Source: an uncultured Pelagibacteraceae bacterium (GTDB taxonomy: Bacteria > Pseudomonadota > Alphaproteobacteria > Pelagibacterales > Pelagibacteraceae). Taken from it: a stretch of DNA of 64,000 bases. Where the stretch lies: contig CACLDE010000001.1 of NCBI GenBank assembly GCA_902605645.1, positions 1 to 64,000 on the forward strand, in the 5' to 3' direction. Of this stretch, positions 41,949-51,962 are shown piece after piece (the first letter of the stretch is position 1; each line of letters opens with the position of its first letter). The notes under the pieces were generated by a model. It was not told where the DNA came from. It saw only the letters and a list, made by a program, of their open reading frames with translations, and ran no database searches. A program made the position numbers and the translations under genes.

Positions 41949-42718
41949 TGTATTTTTCAAAAAAATTAAAAAAATTTAAAAATATAAATCATTGCTTTTT
42001 TTCAAGAAAAGGTGGATTTTCAAGGGGTATTTATGGTAGTCTAAATTGTGGTCAAGGATCTAAAGATAATAAAATAAATATTAATAAAAATTTAGATTTA
42101 GTGTCAAGAAAAGTTAAAGTAGATAAAAAAAATCTCGCATTGATGTATCAAACGCACAGTAAAAAAGTAATCACAATAAATAATAAAAATAAGAATTTAC
42201 AAAAATTTAAATCTGATGCTTTAGTAACAAAAATTAAAGGTATGGCTTTAGGGGTTGTCACAGCAGATTGTGTGCCTATTATTCTTTTCGACACAAAAAA
42301 TCACATTATTGGATGCATACATGCTGGATGGAAAGGTGCTTTTTCTGGAATTATTGAAAATACAATAAAACACTTTAAAAAATTAAATAATAAAAACAAA
42401 ATTTATGCTGCAGTTGGTCCCTGCATAGGAAATAAAAGTTACGAAATTGATTTAGGTTTTTATAAAAAGTTTATATCAAAGTCTAAATACAATAAGGTTT
42501 ATTTTGTTAATCAAAGAAACAATAGAAAGTTATTTAATTTAAGGAAATATGTAAATGATAAGTTAATTAAATTAAACGTAATTGTAGATCACATTGATAA
42601 AGACACTTTTAGGGAAAAAAGTAATTTCTTTAGTTACAGAAGGTCTCAAAAACTCAATCAAAAAGATTATGGAAGATGTATTTCTGTGATTACTTTGACA
42701 AAGTTTAGCCAAAATTAA
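41948..42718 (+). CDS. pgeF: Purine nucleoside phosphorylase/laccase-domain protein (YfiH/PgeF family)
   Basis: QTHSKKV, SDALVTKIKGMALGVVTADCVPIILFD, GCIHAGWKGAFSGI, GPCIGNKSYE. Confidence 0.9.
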   Translation: MYFSKKLKKFKNINHCFFSRKGGFSRGIYGSLNCGQGSKDNKININKNLDLVSRKVKVDKKNLALMYQTHSKKVITINNKNKNLQKFKSDALVTKIKGMALGVVTADCVPIILFDTKNHIIGCIHAGWKGAFSGIIENTIKHFKKLNNKNKIYAAVGPCIGNKSYEIDLGFYKKFISKSKYNKVYFVNQRNNRKLFNLRKYVNDKLIKLNVIVDHIDKDTFREKSNFFSYRRSQKLNQKDYGRCISVITLTKFSQN

Positions 42719-42828
42719 TCATTATAACTATAATTGTTAAAGCTCTTTAACGTTAAATCTTCAATAACAACTTAACTAGGAAACAAGTGGAAAAGGTTAA
42801 AAAATAATTGTATAAATAATAATATTTC

Positions 42829-43761
42829 ATGAAAATATTATCTGGAACTAGTAATCCCAAACTAAGCAAAGAAATTTCAAAACTGCTTAAACTCAAACTT
42901 GTAAATACTAATATAAAAAGATTTTCTGATGGAGAAATTTATATTGAAATAAACGAAAATATTAGAGGTAATAGTGTATTTGTAATTCAATCAACTTCGA
43001 ACCCTGCTAATGACAACTTGATGGAATTATTATTGTGTATTGATGCTTTAAGAAGGTCATCAGCAAAAAATATAACTGCTGTAATTCCATATTATGGTTA
43101 CGCAAGGCAAGATAGAAAAGTTGTTCCAAGAACGTCGATCTCTGCAAAAGTTGTTGCTAATCTGATTACAAATGCTGGGGCAAGTAGAGTTGTAACAGTA
43201 GATTTGCATGCAGGTCAGATTCAAGGATTTTTTGATATGCCTGTAGATAACCTTTTTACAACGCCTCTATTTGCAAGGTATATTAAAAAAAAATTAAAAA
43301 ATAAAAAATTAATATGTGTATCTCCAGATGTTGGCGGAGTTCAAAGAACTAGAGGTCTTGCAACAAAAATTAAAGCTGATTTAGCAATTATCGATAAAAG
43401 AAGGCCTAAGCCCGGTAAATCTCAGGTAATGAATATAATTGGTAATGTAAAAGGAAAAACTTGCATAATTGTAGATGATATAATTGATAGCGGAGGAACA
43501 ATAGTAAATGCGGTAGAAGCCTTAAAAAAAAATGGTGCAACTGAAGTTTATGTATTTATTACCCATGCTGTTTTGAGTGGTGACGCTGCTCATAAAATTA
43601 AAAAATCAAAAATAAAAAAATTAGTCATAACAGATTCAATTGACAATTCTCAAAAAATAAAAAATAACAATAAAATTGAGGTATTATCTATCTCCTCATT
43701 AATGGCAGAGGCCATAAAAAGAATTTCAAACTCCACTTCTGTATCAGATTTGTTCAATTAA
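42829..43761 (+). CDS. prs: Ribose-phosphate pyrophosphokinase
   Basis: FSDGEIYIEINENIRG, PYYGYARQDRK, VVTVDLHAGQIQGFFD, CIIVDDIIDSGGTI PRPP motif. Confidence 0.97.
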   Translation: MKILSGTSNPKLSKEISKLLKLKLVNTNIKRFSDGEIYIEINENIRGNSVFVIQSTSNPANDNLMELLLCIDALRRSSAKNITAVIPYYGYARQDRKVVPRTSISAKVVANLITNAGASRVVTVDLHAGQIQGFFDMPVDNLFTTPLFARYIKKKLKNKKLICVSPDVGGVQRTRGLATKIKADLAIIDKRRPKPGKSQVMNIIGNVKGKTCIIVDDIIDSGGTIVNAVEALKKNGATEVYVFITHAVLSGDAAHKIKKSKIKKLVITDSIDNSQKIKNNNKIEVLSISSLMAEAIKRISNSTSVSDLFN

Positions 43762-43815
43762 CACTTGTTTTATTTTTAAAGTTGAGTTAAATAACCTTTT
43801 CTAAATAATATAATT

Positions 43816-44580
43816 ATGATTAATATAAAAGCCAGTAAAAGAGAGAAATCAACAACAGGTTACACTAACAAATTGAGATTGGATGGTTTTATTCCTGCTA
43901 TATTGTACGGTGGAAAAAATGCTAACGAAAAAATATCTATAGCAAAAAAAGATTTAAAAAATTTTATTCAAAATGAATCTTTTTTATCTACAGTATTTGA
44001 AATAGATCTTAACGGAAAAAAAGAAAAAGTTTTGCCACGAGACGTAGCATACCATGTTACTACCAACGAGCCAATACATTTGGATTTAATGAGAATAGTA
44101 TCTGGGACTAAAATTGTAATTGAAATCCCAGTTAAGTTTATTAATAATATTGACTCACCAGGTCTTAAAAGAGGTGGTGTATTAAATATAGTAAGAAGAA
44201 AAGTTGAGTTGAGATGCCCTGCCGACAATATACCAGAAGATATTACTATAGATCTAGCGGGTACAGATATAGGAACAAGTATAAAAATTTCATCTGTAAA
44301 ATTACCAGAAAATGTTGCTCCAGTAATTACAGATAGAGACTTTGTTATTGCGACTGTAGCAGCGCCAACAATTATTAAGGAACCTGAAAAGCCGGCTGAA
44401 GGAGATGTTGCTGAAGGCGCAGATGGAGAAACAGCACCAGAAGGAACGGAGGCAGCCACAGAAACACCTGGCAAAGAGGGTGACTCTGCTAAAAAAGATG
44501 AAAAAGGTAAAGACGCATCACCTGAAAAAAAGTCTGCTGATAAAAAACCAGCTGAAAAAAAACCTGCTGAGAAAAAATAG
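43816..44580 (+). CDS. rplY: 50S ribosomal protein L25/CTC with long low-complexity acidic/Ala-Lys-Pro tail
   Basis: Two-domain CTC core (KRGGVLNIVRRKVELRCPADNIPEDITIDL); follows prs and precedes pth. Confidence 0.95.
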   Translation: MINIKASKREKSTTGYTNKLRLDGFIPAILYGGKNANEKISIAKKDLKNFIQNESFLSTVFEIDLNGKKEKVLPRDVAYHVTTNEPIHLDLMRIVSGTKIVIEIPVKFINNIDSPGLKRGGVLNIVRRKVELRCPADNIPEDITIDLAGTDIGTSIKISSVKLPENVAPVITDRDFVIATVAAPTIIKEPEKPAEGDVAEGADGETAPEGTEAATETPGKEGDSAKKDEKGKDASPEKKSADKKPAEKKPAEKK

Positions 44581-44585
44581 ATAAT

Positions 44586-45158
44586 ATGCTTTTACTAGTT
44601 GGATTAGGAAATCCCGGACCTGACAGCGAGAATAATCGACACAACATCGGATTTAAGATAATAGACGCAATTAATTCTCATTTTAAACTCTCGAAACAAA
44701 AACCTAAATTTAAAGGACTTTTAACTACTGGAAATATTGAGTCTAAAAAAGTTTATGCTATTAAACCTTTAACCTTTATGAATAACTCTGGAACAGCAAT
44801 TAAAGAATTAATAGATTATTTTAAAATTGATGCAAAAAATGTAATTGTTTTTCACGATGATTTGGATATTGATTTTGGCAAGGTAAAAGCAAAAGTAGGT
44901 GGAACAAGCGCTGGTCATAATGGCATAAAATCTATAGACAAATTTATCGGCACAGATTATTCAAGAGTAAGAGTGGGTATAGGTCATCCTAAAGAGAAAA
45001 GAAGTGTAAACAGTCACGTTCTTGAAGATTTTAAAGACGATGAAGAGGAAAGAATAAAAGAGATTACGGAAAGTATTGTAAAGTTAGTTCCAACTTTAAT
45101 AGATAAAAAAATCGATTTATTTTCAAGTAAAGTTAATCAAAACTTAAATGGGATTTAA
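44586..45158 (+). CDS. pth: Peptidyl-tRNA hydrolase
   Basis: LLVGLGNPGPDSENNRHNIGFKIID, KPLTFMNNSGTAI, HDDLDIDFGKVKAKVGGTSAGHNGIKSI. Confidence 0.97.
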   Translation: MLLLVGLGNPGPDSENNRHNIGFKIIDAINSHFKLSKQKPKFKGLLTTGNIESKKVYAIKPLTFMNNSGTAIKELIDYFKIDAKNVIVFHDDLDIDFGKVKAKVGGTSAGHNGIKSIDKFIGTDYSRVRVGIGHPKEKRSVNSHVLEDFKDDEEERIKEITESIVKLVPTLIDKKIDLFSSKVNQNLNGI

Positions 45159-46218
45159 GTGTGGTATTGTTGGCTTACCCAATGTTGGTAAATCAACTTT
45201 ATTTAATGCTTTAACTTCAACAAAAAATGCTGAGGCCGCTAATTTTCCGTTTTGTACAATTGATCCAAATATTGGAATAGTAGATGTGCCAGATAATCGT
45301 TTGGATACTCTTGCAAAATTATCTAATTCAAAAAAAAAAATTTATACTACAATAACTTTTGTAGACATTGCTGGTTTGGTCAAAGGTGCATCAAAAGGAG
45401 AAGGTTTAGGTAATAAATTTCTTTCTCACATAAGAGAGGTGGACGCTATCATTCACCTAGTAAGATGTTTTGAAAGTGAAAATATACAGCATGTTAATAA
45501 TAAGGTAAATCCAGTAGAAGATCTGGAAACTATTAAAACAGAGATCGCATTATCAGATATTGAAACTATACAAAAGAAACTAGAAAAATCCAAAAAAAAA
45601 ATGCTTTCTCAAAAAGAAAAAGAGACATTAGAAAAATCACTTGAAGCACTTAATGGTGGAATTGAACTAAATACTTTAGAAAATCACTCTAAAACATTTT
45701 TAAATCAAATAGGCCTACTGAGTTTAAAACCTAAGATAATTGTATGTAATGTTGATGAAGAAAGTTTAAAAAATGGAAATAAACATACATCAAATATTAC
45801 GAAAACTTATCCAAGAGAAAAAGTAATAACTATATGTGCAGATATTGAGGATCAACTATCAAGTCTTACTGATGATGAAAAATCCAAATTTATGAGAGAG
45901 ATAGGTCTTGAAAAAATGGGAATTAGCAAACTAATCAAAGAGGGATATGATTTGCTTAATTTAGAAACTTTTTTTACATCTGGAAAAGAAGAAAGTCGAG
46001 CATGGACAGTCAGAAAAAATACTTTGGCGCCGAAAGCAGCTGGAGTAATTCATACTGATTTTGAAAAAAATTTCATAAGGGCCGAGGCTGTTGATACCAA
46101 TGATTTTATTAAATACGGTAGCGCTGAAAAATGTAAAGAAAATGGAAAATTAAGAATAGAGGGTAAAGATTATATTGTTAAAGATGGAGATGTTTTATAC
46201 TTCAGGATTAACCCGTGA
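45148..46218 (+). CDS. ychF: Redox-regulated ATPase/GTPase YchF (OLA1 family)
   Basis: CGIVGLPNVGKSTLFNALT, VDIAGLVKGASKGEGLGNKFLSHIREVDAIIHLVRCFE, TGS-like C-terminus. Confidence 0.97.
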   Translation: MGFKCGIVGLPNVGKSTLFNALTSTKNAEAANFPFCTIDPNIGIVDVPDNRLDTLAKLSNSKKKIYTTITFVDIAGLVKGASKGEGLGNKFLSHIREVDAIIHLVRCFESENIQHVNNKVNPVEDLETIKTEIALSDIETIQKKLEKSKKKMLSQKEKETLEKSLEALNGGIELNTLENHSKTFLNQIGLLSLKPKIIVCNVDEESLKNGNKHTSNITKTYPREKVITICADIEDQLSSLTDDEKSKFMREIGLEKMGISKLIKEGYDLLNLETFFTSGKEESRAWTVRKNTLAPKAAGVIHTDFEKNFIRAEAVDTNDFIKYGSAEKCKENGKLRIEGKDYIVKDGDVLYFRINP

Positions 46219-46971
46219 CCATATTTTTTTCATACTTAAAAAAACTAAAATTGATAGTAACACAAGATAAAGAATTACCTTAACACCAGTTTTATGTCTG
46301 CTCTCCAACTCTGGTTCGGCAGTCCAACTTAAGAAGGTAGTAACATCTTTTGCCATTTGATCAACTGTTGCTTCAGTTCCGTCAGCATACTCTACTAAAC
46401 CGTCAGACAAATTATTTGGCATTTTGATCTTATTACCAATCATATATTTATTGTAATAAACACCCTCATCTAATGTCACCCCAGGAGGTGGATCTTCGTA
46501 ACCAACTAAAACTGAATAAATATAATTAGCTCCCCCTTTTCTTGCTTTTACCAAGACGGACATATCGGGAGGATAAGCTCCTCCGTTAGCTGCAGCAGCT
46601 GCTTTAACATTTGGGTAAGGACTCACAAATTTATCAGAAGGCCTTCCTGCTCTAGTAAACATTTCCCCTTGAGCATCTGGGCCATCAGTTACTTCAAAAC
46701 CTGCAGCTATGGCTTTAACTTCTTCTTCAGAGAACTCAGGCCCTCCGGGTTCTCCGAGATTTCTATAGCTTAAATATTGCATAGAGTGGCAAGAAGCGCA
46801 AACCTCATTATATACCTGATAACCTCTTTGTAATGAAGCTCTATCAAATTTACCAAGTAAACCTTTAAAGCTCCAATCTACCTTTATAGGATCAACTTGT
46901 TCTGCCGATTTAAGAGTACTAAAAATTGTAAGAGATAATAATATACAGAAGAATAATTTAAATTTTTTCAT
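46195..46971 (-). CDS. petC: Ubiquinol-cytochrome c reductase cytochrome c1
   Basis: Haem motif [16 protein letters not shown]-terminal TM anchor. Confidence 0.95.
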   Translation of the reverse strand: MKKFKLFFCILLSLTIFSTLKSAEQVDPIKVDWSFKGLLGKFDRASLQRGYQVYNEVCASCHSMQYLSYRNLGEPGGPEFSEEEVKAIAAGFEVTDGPDAQGEMFTRAGRPSDKFVSPYPNVKAAAAANGGAYPPDMSVLVKARKGGANYIYSVLVGYEDPPPGVTLDEGVYYNKYMIGNKIKMPNNLSDGLVEYADGTEATVDQMAKDVTTFLSWTAEPELESRHKTGVKVILYLVLLSILVFLSMKKIWSRVNPEV

Positions 46972-48217
46972 TATCCTTCTTCGCCATAGAGTAATCGGCT
47001 GACCCAGATAGGACTGGCTCAGATATACTTAAAGGAACGGGCTCAGTTTTTTCTAAATATCCAACTACTGGTAATATTACTATAAAGTGAAGAAAGTAGT
47101 AAACAGTTCCAACTCTTGCCAGCACCAGATAAATACCCTCTGCAGGCATAGCGCCTACATAACCAAGAACTAAAACATCTAAAACTAAAATCCAAAAGAA
47201 CTGTCTATATATTGGTCTAAATACTGCTGATCTTACTTTTGAAGTATCCAACCATGGTAACACAAATAAAATGAATATTGCCCCAAACATAAGAATTACA
47301 CCACCAAGTTTGTCAGGAACTGATCTTAAAATTGCATAAAAAGGCAATAAATACCATTCAGGGACAATGTGTGCTGGAGTAACCATTGGGTTAGCTTGAA
47401 TATAATTGTCTGAGTGCCCTAAAACATTAGGAGCAAAAAATACAAAGCCAGCGAAAATAATTGAAAATAAAAGTAAGGCAAAAGCATCTTTAATGGTTAT
47501 ATATGGATGAAAAGGAACAGTGTCTTTAGACGGTTTTTTTATATCTATTCCTACTGGATTATTATTTCCAGGTATGTGTAACGCCCAGATGTGTAGAACC
47601 ACCAAACCTAAAATTAAAAAAGGTATAAGATAGTGTAAGCTAAAAAATCTTGTTAAAGTGGGATTGTCTACGGAGTAAGCTCCCCATAGCCATGTTGTAA
47701 TACTATCTCCTACTAATGGAATTGCACTAAATAAATTTGTAATTACTGTTGCTCCCCAAAAACTCATTTGACCCCAAGGTAATACATAACCCATAAATGC
47801 AGCAGCCATCATTAAAAGATAAATCATTAAACCTATTATCCAAATTATTTCTCTTGGAGACTTATAAGATCCATAGAATAAAGACCTAAATATATGAATG
47901 TAAACTGCTAAGAAAAACATCGAAGCTCCATTACTATGAATGTATCTTATTAACCAACCATAATTAACATCTCTCATAATATGCTCTACACTTGCAAAAG
48001 CTAAATCTGCATGAGCAACGTAATGCATCGCTAAAACTATTCCGGTAATGATTTGTGTTAACAAACAAAAAGTTAAAATACCACCGAATGTCCACCAATA
48101 ATTTAAATTTTTAGGGGTTGGGTAATCTGTTAAATGAGATGCCAAAGATAATAAAGGTAATCTGTCGTTAAACCACTTTCCTGCCTTTGACTTTGGTACG
48201 TATTCATGTTCACTCAT
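46958..48217 (-). CDS. petB: Cytochrome b of bc1 complex
   Basis: Multi-[43 protein letters not shown]. Confidence 0.98.
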   Translation of the reverse strand: MSEHEYVPKSKAGKWFNDRLPLLSLASHLTDYPTPKNLNYWWTFGGILTFCLLTQIITGIVLAMHYVAHADLAFASVEHIMRDVNYGWLIRYIHSNGASMFFLAVYIHIFRSLFYGSYKSPREIIWIIGLMIYLLMMAAAFMGYVLPWGQMSFWGATVITNLFSAIPLVGDSITTWLWGAYSVDNPTLTRFFSLHYLIPFLILGLVVLHIWALHIPGNNNPVGIDIKKPSKDTVPFHPYITIKDAFALLLFSIIFAGFVFFAPNVLGHSDNYIQANPMVTPAHIVPEWYLLPFYAILRSVPDKLGGVILMFGAIFILFVLPWLDTSKVRSAVFRPIYRQFFWILVLDVLVLGYVGAMPAEGIYLVLARVGTVYYFLHFIVILPVVGYLEKTEPVPLSISEPVLSGSADYSMAKKDNEKI

Positions 48218-48222
48218 AAATT

Positions 48223-48747
48223 TTATCCAATCTTAATTGTATTAGCATCAACAAACTCATATTTTGGTATTTCCATATTTTTAGGTGCTGGACCTTTTCT
48301 AATTCTACCAGACAGATCATAATGTGATCCATGGCAAGGGCAAAACCACCCTTTGTAGTCCCCTTTGTTCGAAAGAGGAACGCATCCTAAATGTGTACAA
48401 ACCCCTAACATAACTAGCCATTCGTCTTTTCCATTTTTAACTCTTTCTTCATCTTTTTCAGGATGAGGAAGATCGTTTAAAGAAACTGACCTTGCCTCTA
48501 AAATTTCCTCTTGTGTTCGTCTTTTTAAAAAAACTGGTTTTCCTCTCCACAAAACAGTAATGGACTTACCAGGTTCAATTTGACTTATGTCAACCTCCGT
48601 AGTTGCTAAAGCCTTTTGAGCTTTATCAGGATTCATTTGGTCTATCAAAGGCCATATTACTGCACCCAGGCCTACTGCCCCAACTGTGTAACTAGTTGTA
48701 AATAAAAAATCTCTTCTAGTTGTTGTTTTTTTTTCTGATTTATCCAT
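48223..48747 (-). CDS. petA: Rieske iron-sulfur subunit of bc1 complex
   Basis: CTHLGCVPL and [21 protein letters not shown]-terminal Tat-like RRDFLF + TM. Confidence 0.97.
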   Translation of the reverse strand: MDKSEKKTTTRRDFLFTTSYTVGAVGLGAVIWPLIDQMNPDKAQKALATTEVDISQIEPGKSITVLWRGKPVFLKRRTQEEILEARSVSLNDLPHPEKDEERVKNGKDEWLVMLGVCTHLGCVPLSNKGDYKGWFCPCHGSHYDLSGRIRKGPAPKNMEIPKYEFVDANTIKIG

Positions 48748-48833
48748 ATTGATGTTTATACTCTTATTTAATAAATAAGACAGAAAATTAAGATTTTCTA
48801 GGGTCAGAATGACACATAATATTATTGATAATG

Positions 48834-49280
48834 ATTAGTATTGCTCTTTATAAACCTGATATTCCGCAAAACACAGCATCAATTTTACGACTTTGTGCTT
48901 GCTTGGGATTAAAAATCCATATTATTGAACCTTGTGGTTTTAATTTAAACGACTCTAGATTCAAAAGAGTAGTTATGGATTATATTAATGAGAGTAGTAT
49001 TATTAGATATGAAAATTTCGAAAAACTTTTAGTCAAAAATAAAAGATCTAGAATTATTTTAATGTCAACAAAAGCAAAAAAATCATTATTTAAATTTAAG
49101 TTTAGAAAAAACGATATCATCCTTTTGGGCAGAGAGAGCAAAGGAGTGCCGGAATATATTCACAAAGAGATTAAAAATAAATTAAAGGTTCCTATTTCTT
49201 CTCAAGCTAGATCTTTAAATGTTACTGTTGCAGCTTCAATTTCAGCTGCTGAAGCATTGAGACAAATTAAAAAATTTTAA
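48834..49280 (+). CDS. trmL: tRNA (cytidine(34)-2'-O)-methyltransferase
   Basis: SPOUT motifs: YKPDIPQNTASILRLCACLG, LLGRESKGVPEYIHKEI, RSLNVTVAASISAAEALRQ; start at 48825 or internal. Confidence 0.92.
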   Translation: MSIALYKPDIPQNTASILRLCACLGLKIHIIEPCGFNLNDSRFKRVVMDYINESSIIRYENFEKLLVKNKRSRIILMSTKAKKSLFKFKFRKNDIILLGRESKGVPEYIHKEIKNKLKVPISSQARSLNVTVAASISAAEALRQIKKF

Positions 49281-49281
49281 T

Positions 49282-50106
49282 ATGGATATCGAGGATAAAA
49301 AAATATATTCGGAAAAGTGGTTTTCATATTTGCAGGAGCAGATATGTAATCAATTTGAAAAAATAGAAAAAGACGCTAAAAATCATTATAAGTTTGTTTC
49401 AACTAATTGGTATAAAAAAAATAATAAAGGTGGTGGAACTTATAAAATATTAAAAAACGGAAAAATATTTGATAAAGTAGGTGTTAACAAATCAACTGTC
49501 TCAGGAATATTTGCAAAAAAATTTCGTAAAAATATCCTCGGAGCTCAAAAAAATGGAAAATATTGGGCCTCTGGAATTTCGGTTGTTGCCCATATGAAAA
49601 ATCCAAAAATTCCTGCTATGCATTTCAATACAAGATTTATAGTAACATCAAAAAATTGGTTTGGTGGTGGTATAGATTTAACGCCATGTCTCAAGGATAA
49701 AAAAGAAGAAAATTATTTCCATTCTAAATTAAAGAAAGTATGTAAAGAAAATAGTAAAGATTATCTTAAATACAAAAAGTGGTGTGATAAGTACTTTTTT
49801 TTACCGCATAGAAATGAACCAAGAGGAATAGGTGGTATTTTTTTTGATTATGAAAAAAACAATTGGGAAAAAGATTTTAAATTTGTTCGAGAAGTAGGAT
49901 TAAGTTTTGTTAAAATATCTACTAATATCATTAAAAGAAAAATTAAGCTTAAATATAATGAGAGAGATAAAGAAAAGCAGCTTTTCAAAAGAGGAAGATA
50001 TGTTGAATTTAATTTATTATATGACAGAGGAACAAAATTTGGGTTAAATTCTGGTGGAAAAACTGAGGCAATTTTAATGTCATTGCCACCAAAAGTTAAA
50101 TGGTAA
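49282..50106 (+). CDS. hemF: Oxygen-dependent coproporphyrinogen III oxidase
   Basis: GISVVAHMKNPKIPAMHFNTRFI, WFGGGIDLTP, HRNEPRGIGGIFFDY, GRYVEFNLLYDRGTKFGL. Confidence 0.96.
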   Translation: MDIEDKKIYSEKWFSYLQEQICNQFEKIEKDAKNHYKFVSTNWYKKNNKGGGTYKILKNGKIFDKVGVNKSTVSGIFAKKFRKNILGAQKNGKYWASGISVVAHMKNPKIPAMHFNTRFIVTSKNWFGGGIDLTPCLKDKKEENYFHSKLKKVCKENSKDYLKYKKWCDKYFFLPHRNEPRGIGGIFFDYEKNNWEKDFKFVREVGLSFVKISTNIIKRKIKLKYNERDKEKQLFKRGRYVEFNLLYDRGTKFGLNSGGKTEAILMSLPPKVKW

Positions 50107-50111
50107 AATAA

Positions 50112-50588
50112 ATGGTTAAAGAACCTATTACAAAAGACGGTTTAGAAAAATTAAAGAAGGAATTAGAAAATTTAAAAAATATTGAACGTCCAAAAATAGT
50201 TGAGGCTATTTCGGAGGCAAGATCACACGGTGATCTAAAAGAAAACGCTGAATACCATGCAGCAAAAGAGCAACAAGCTAAAATAGAAGGTAGAGTATTA
50301 TCTATTAATGATACAATAGCGCGAGCTAATCTGATAGATGTAACTAAGTTAGATAATAATGGTAAAGTTATATTTGGTTCAACAATAACTGTTGAAGATT
50401 TAGAGACAAAAAAAAAAATTAAATATAAAATAGTTGGAAAAGATGAGGCTGATATAAATTTAAATCTAATTTACTTTAAAAGCCCTATTGGAAAAGCTCT
50501 TATCGGTAAAGATTGCAATGATATGGTAGGTGTGGAAACTCCATCAGGAGAGCGAAATTTTGAGATTTTAAAAGTAGAGTATATTTAA
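50112..50588 (+). CDS. greA: Transcription elongation factor GreA
   Basis: EARSHGDLKENAEYHAAKEQQAKIEGRV; SPIGKALIGK. Confidence 0.97.
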   Translation: MVKEPITKDGLEKLKKELENLKNIERPKIVEAISEARSHGDLKENAEYHAAKEQQAKIEGRVLSINDTIARANLIDVTKLDNNGKVIFGSTITVEDLETKKKIKYKIVGKDEADINLNLIYFKSPIGKALIGKDCNDMVGVETPSGERNFEILKVEYI

Positions 50589-51850
50589 TTTATAATAATA
50601 TTTTTTTGTATTATTTTTTCAAAATCTTCCGAGGATAAATTAAAATTATTTAAAACCCAAATTTTTTCTGCTTCTTTTAAAATAATACCCATTTTTTTTC
50701 CTTCTTTAACACCTTTTTTGAGAAGGAATTTTCCATCGAAGGGAAACTTTGGAATTGAAATTTTTTCTATAGTTTCAAAAAAACTGACATCCTTTGGAGA
50801 AACTTTCTTTTTATCTAATAAATCTAGACAATATAGTATTTTTAAATTTTTTGCTCCCATATTAAAAAAATTGTTTTTTAATTTTTTCTTAAAAAACTCT
50901 TTGTCATTTTTGTAGTCTTTAAATTTATTGCCTAAAAGGATTAAAGTATCATAGATTTTATTTGATACTTTGTATTTATGAGAAAAATACTCATAATCGT
51001 TTTTCAAGTCTATTAGAAGTATTGATAGTAATAATATCTCAGAACCTTCGATATGATTTTTAACTAATTGAAAATTTTTCAATCTATTGGTATTTTGAAA
51101 TTCTGGAAAAACTAATTTAAAAATTTGTAATAGTTCTTTATTATCGATTATCCTATAAAAATTTTCTAGCTTTAAGATTTTTAACAGTTCAGATAAAACA
51201 CGTTCTTTAGAGAGATTTTTAATACCATTTAATTTTAATTTTAAAGCTTGGATAGTAGAAAGTTCCACTGAAGAATTATATTGTATTGAAAATCTTAGAA
51301 ATCTTAAAATTCTTAGAAAATCTTCCTCTATTCTTGTTTGAGGGTCTCCGATAAATTTTACAATATTATTATTAAGATCATTAATTCCTTGTTGAGGATC
51401 AAATAGTTTTCCTCTTTTATTTAAGTAAATTGCATTTATTGTAAAATCTCTTCTTTTAGAGTCTTCTTTCCAATCATCAATTGTTTCGATTTTAGCATGT
51501 CTGCCATCAGTTTTTATATCTTTTCTTAATGTTGTTAATTCAAATTTTGTAGCATCTAAAACTACTGTTACCGATCCGTGATCCAGTCCAGTATTAATGA
51601 CTTTAAAGTTAGAATGTTGCAATTTTTTTTTTATCTCTTCTGGTGTAAATATTGTAGCTATATCAATGTCACCAATTTTTTTTGACTGTATATGATTTCT
51701 CACACAACCTCCGACGAACATAGCGACTTCTTTGTTGTTCGGCTTGCCTTGTTCAAGATTTTTAAAAAGGAGTTTTATATTTTTATCTTTATAAAATGGA
51801 AAAAAAAACTTGTTAAAAGTAGCTACTAAATTTTCAATTAATTTTTTCAT
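50585..51850 (-). CDS. CCA-adding enzyme / poly(A) polymerase family nucleotidyltransferase
   Basis: FVGGCVRNHI...IGDIDIATIFTPEEI, RRDFTINAIYLN, EDFLRILRFLRFS; start at MKKLIENL because the longer ORF runs into tRNA-Gln. Confidence 0.93.
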   Translation of the reverse strand: MKKLIENLVATFNKFFFPFYKDKNIKLLFKNLEQGKPNNKEVAMFVGGCVRNHIQSKKIGDIDIATIFTPEEIKKKLQHSNFKVINTGLDHGSVTVVLDATKFELTTLRKDIKTDGRHAKIETIDDWKEDSKRRDFTINAIYLNKRGKLFDPQQGINDLNNNIVKFIGDPQTRIEEDFLRILRFLRFSIQYNSSVELSTIQALKLKLNGIKNLSKERVLSELLKILKLENFYRIIDNKELLQIFKLVFPEFQNTNRLKNFQLVKNHIEGSEILLLSILLIDLKNDYEYFSHKYKVSNKIYDTLILLGNKFKDYKNDKEFFKKKLKNNFFNMGAKNLKILYCLDLLDKKKVSPKDVSFFETIEKISIPKFPFDGKFLLKKGVKEGKKMGIILKEAEKIWVLNNFNLSSEDFEKIIQKNIIIN

Positions 51851-51855
51851 TATTT

Positions 51856-51929
51856 TGGCTGGGGCACTAGGATTCGAACCTAGGATGGTGGTACCAAAAA
51901 CCACTGCCTTACCGCTTGGCTATGCCCCA
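51856..51929 (-). tRNA. tRNA-Gln (TTG), CCA encoded
   Basis: Minus strand TGGGGCATAGCCAAGCGGTAAGGCAGTGGTTTTTGGTACCACCATCCTAGGTTCGAATCCTAGTGCCCCAGCCA; cloverleaf pairs, anticodon TTG. Confidence 0.97.
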
Positions 51930-51962
51930 ATTCTTTGCTTCATATATCATAAAAAAATTAAA

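Noticed and set aside
42736-42757. CtrA-binding site (TTAA-N7-TTAA) upstream of prs
   Set aside because: TTAA half-sites are present but spacing is 6 and 2 nt rather than 7; TTAA is frequent in this AT-rich sequence
43968-44474. 168-aa minus-strand Ser/Ala/Pro-rich ORF
   Set aside because: Antisense shadow of the rplY low-complexity region; no family features
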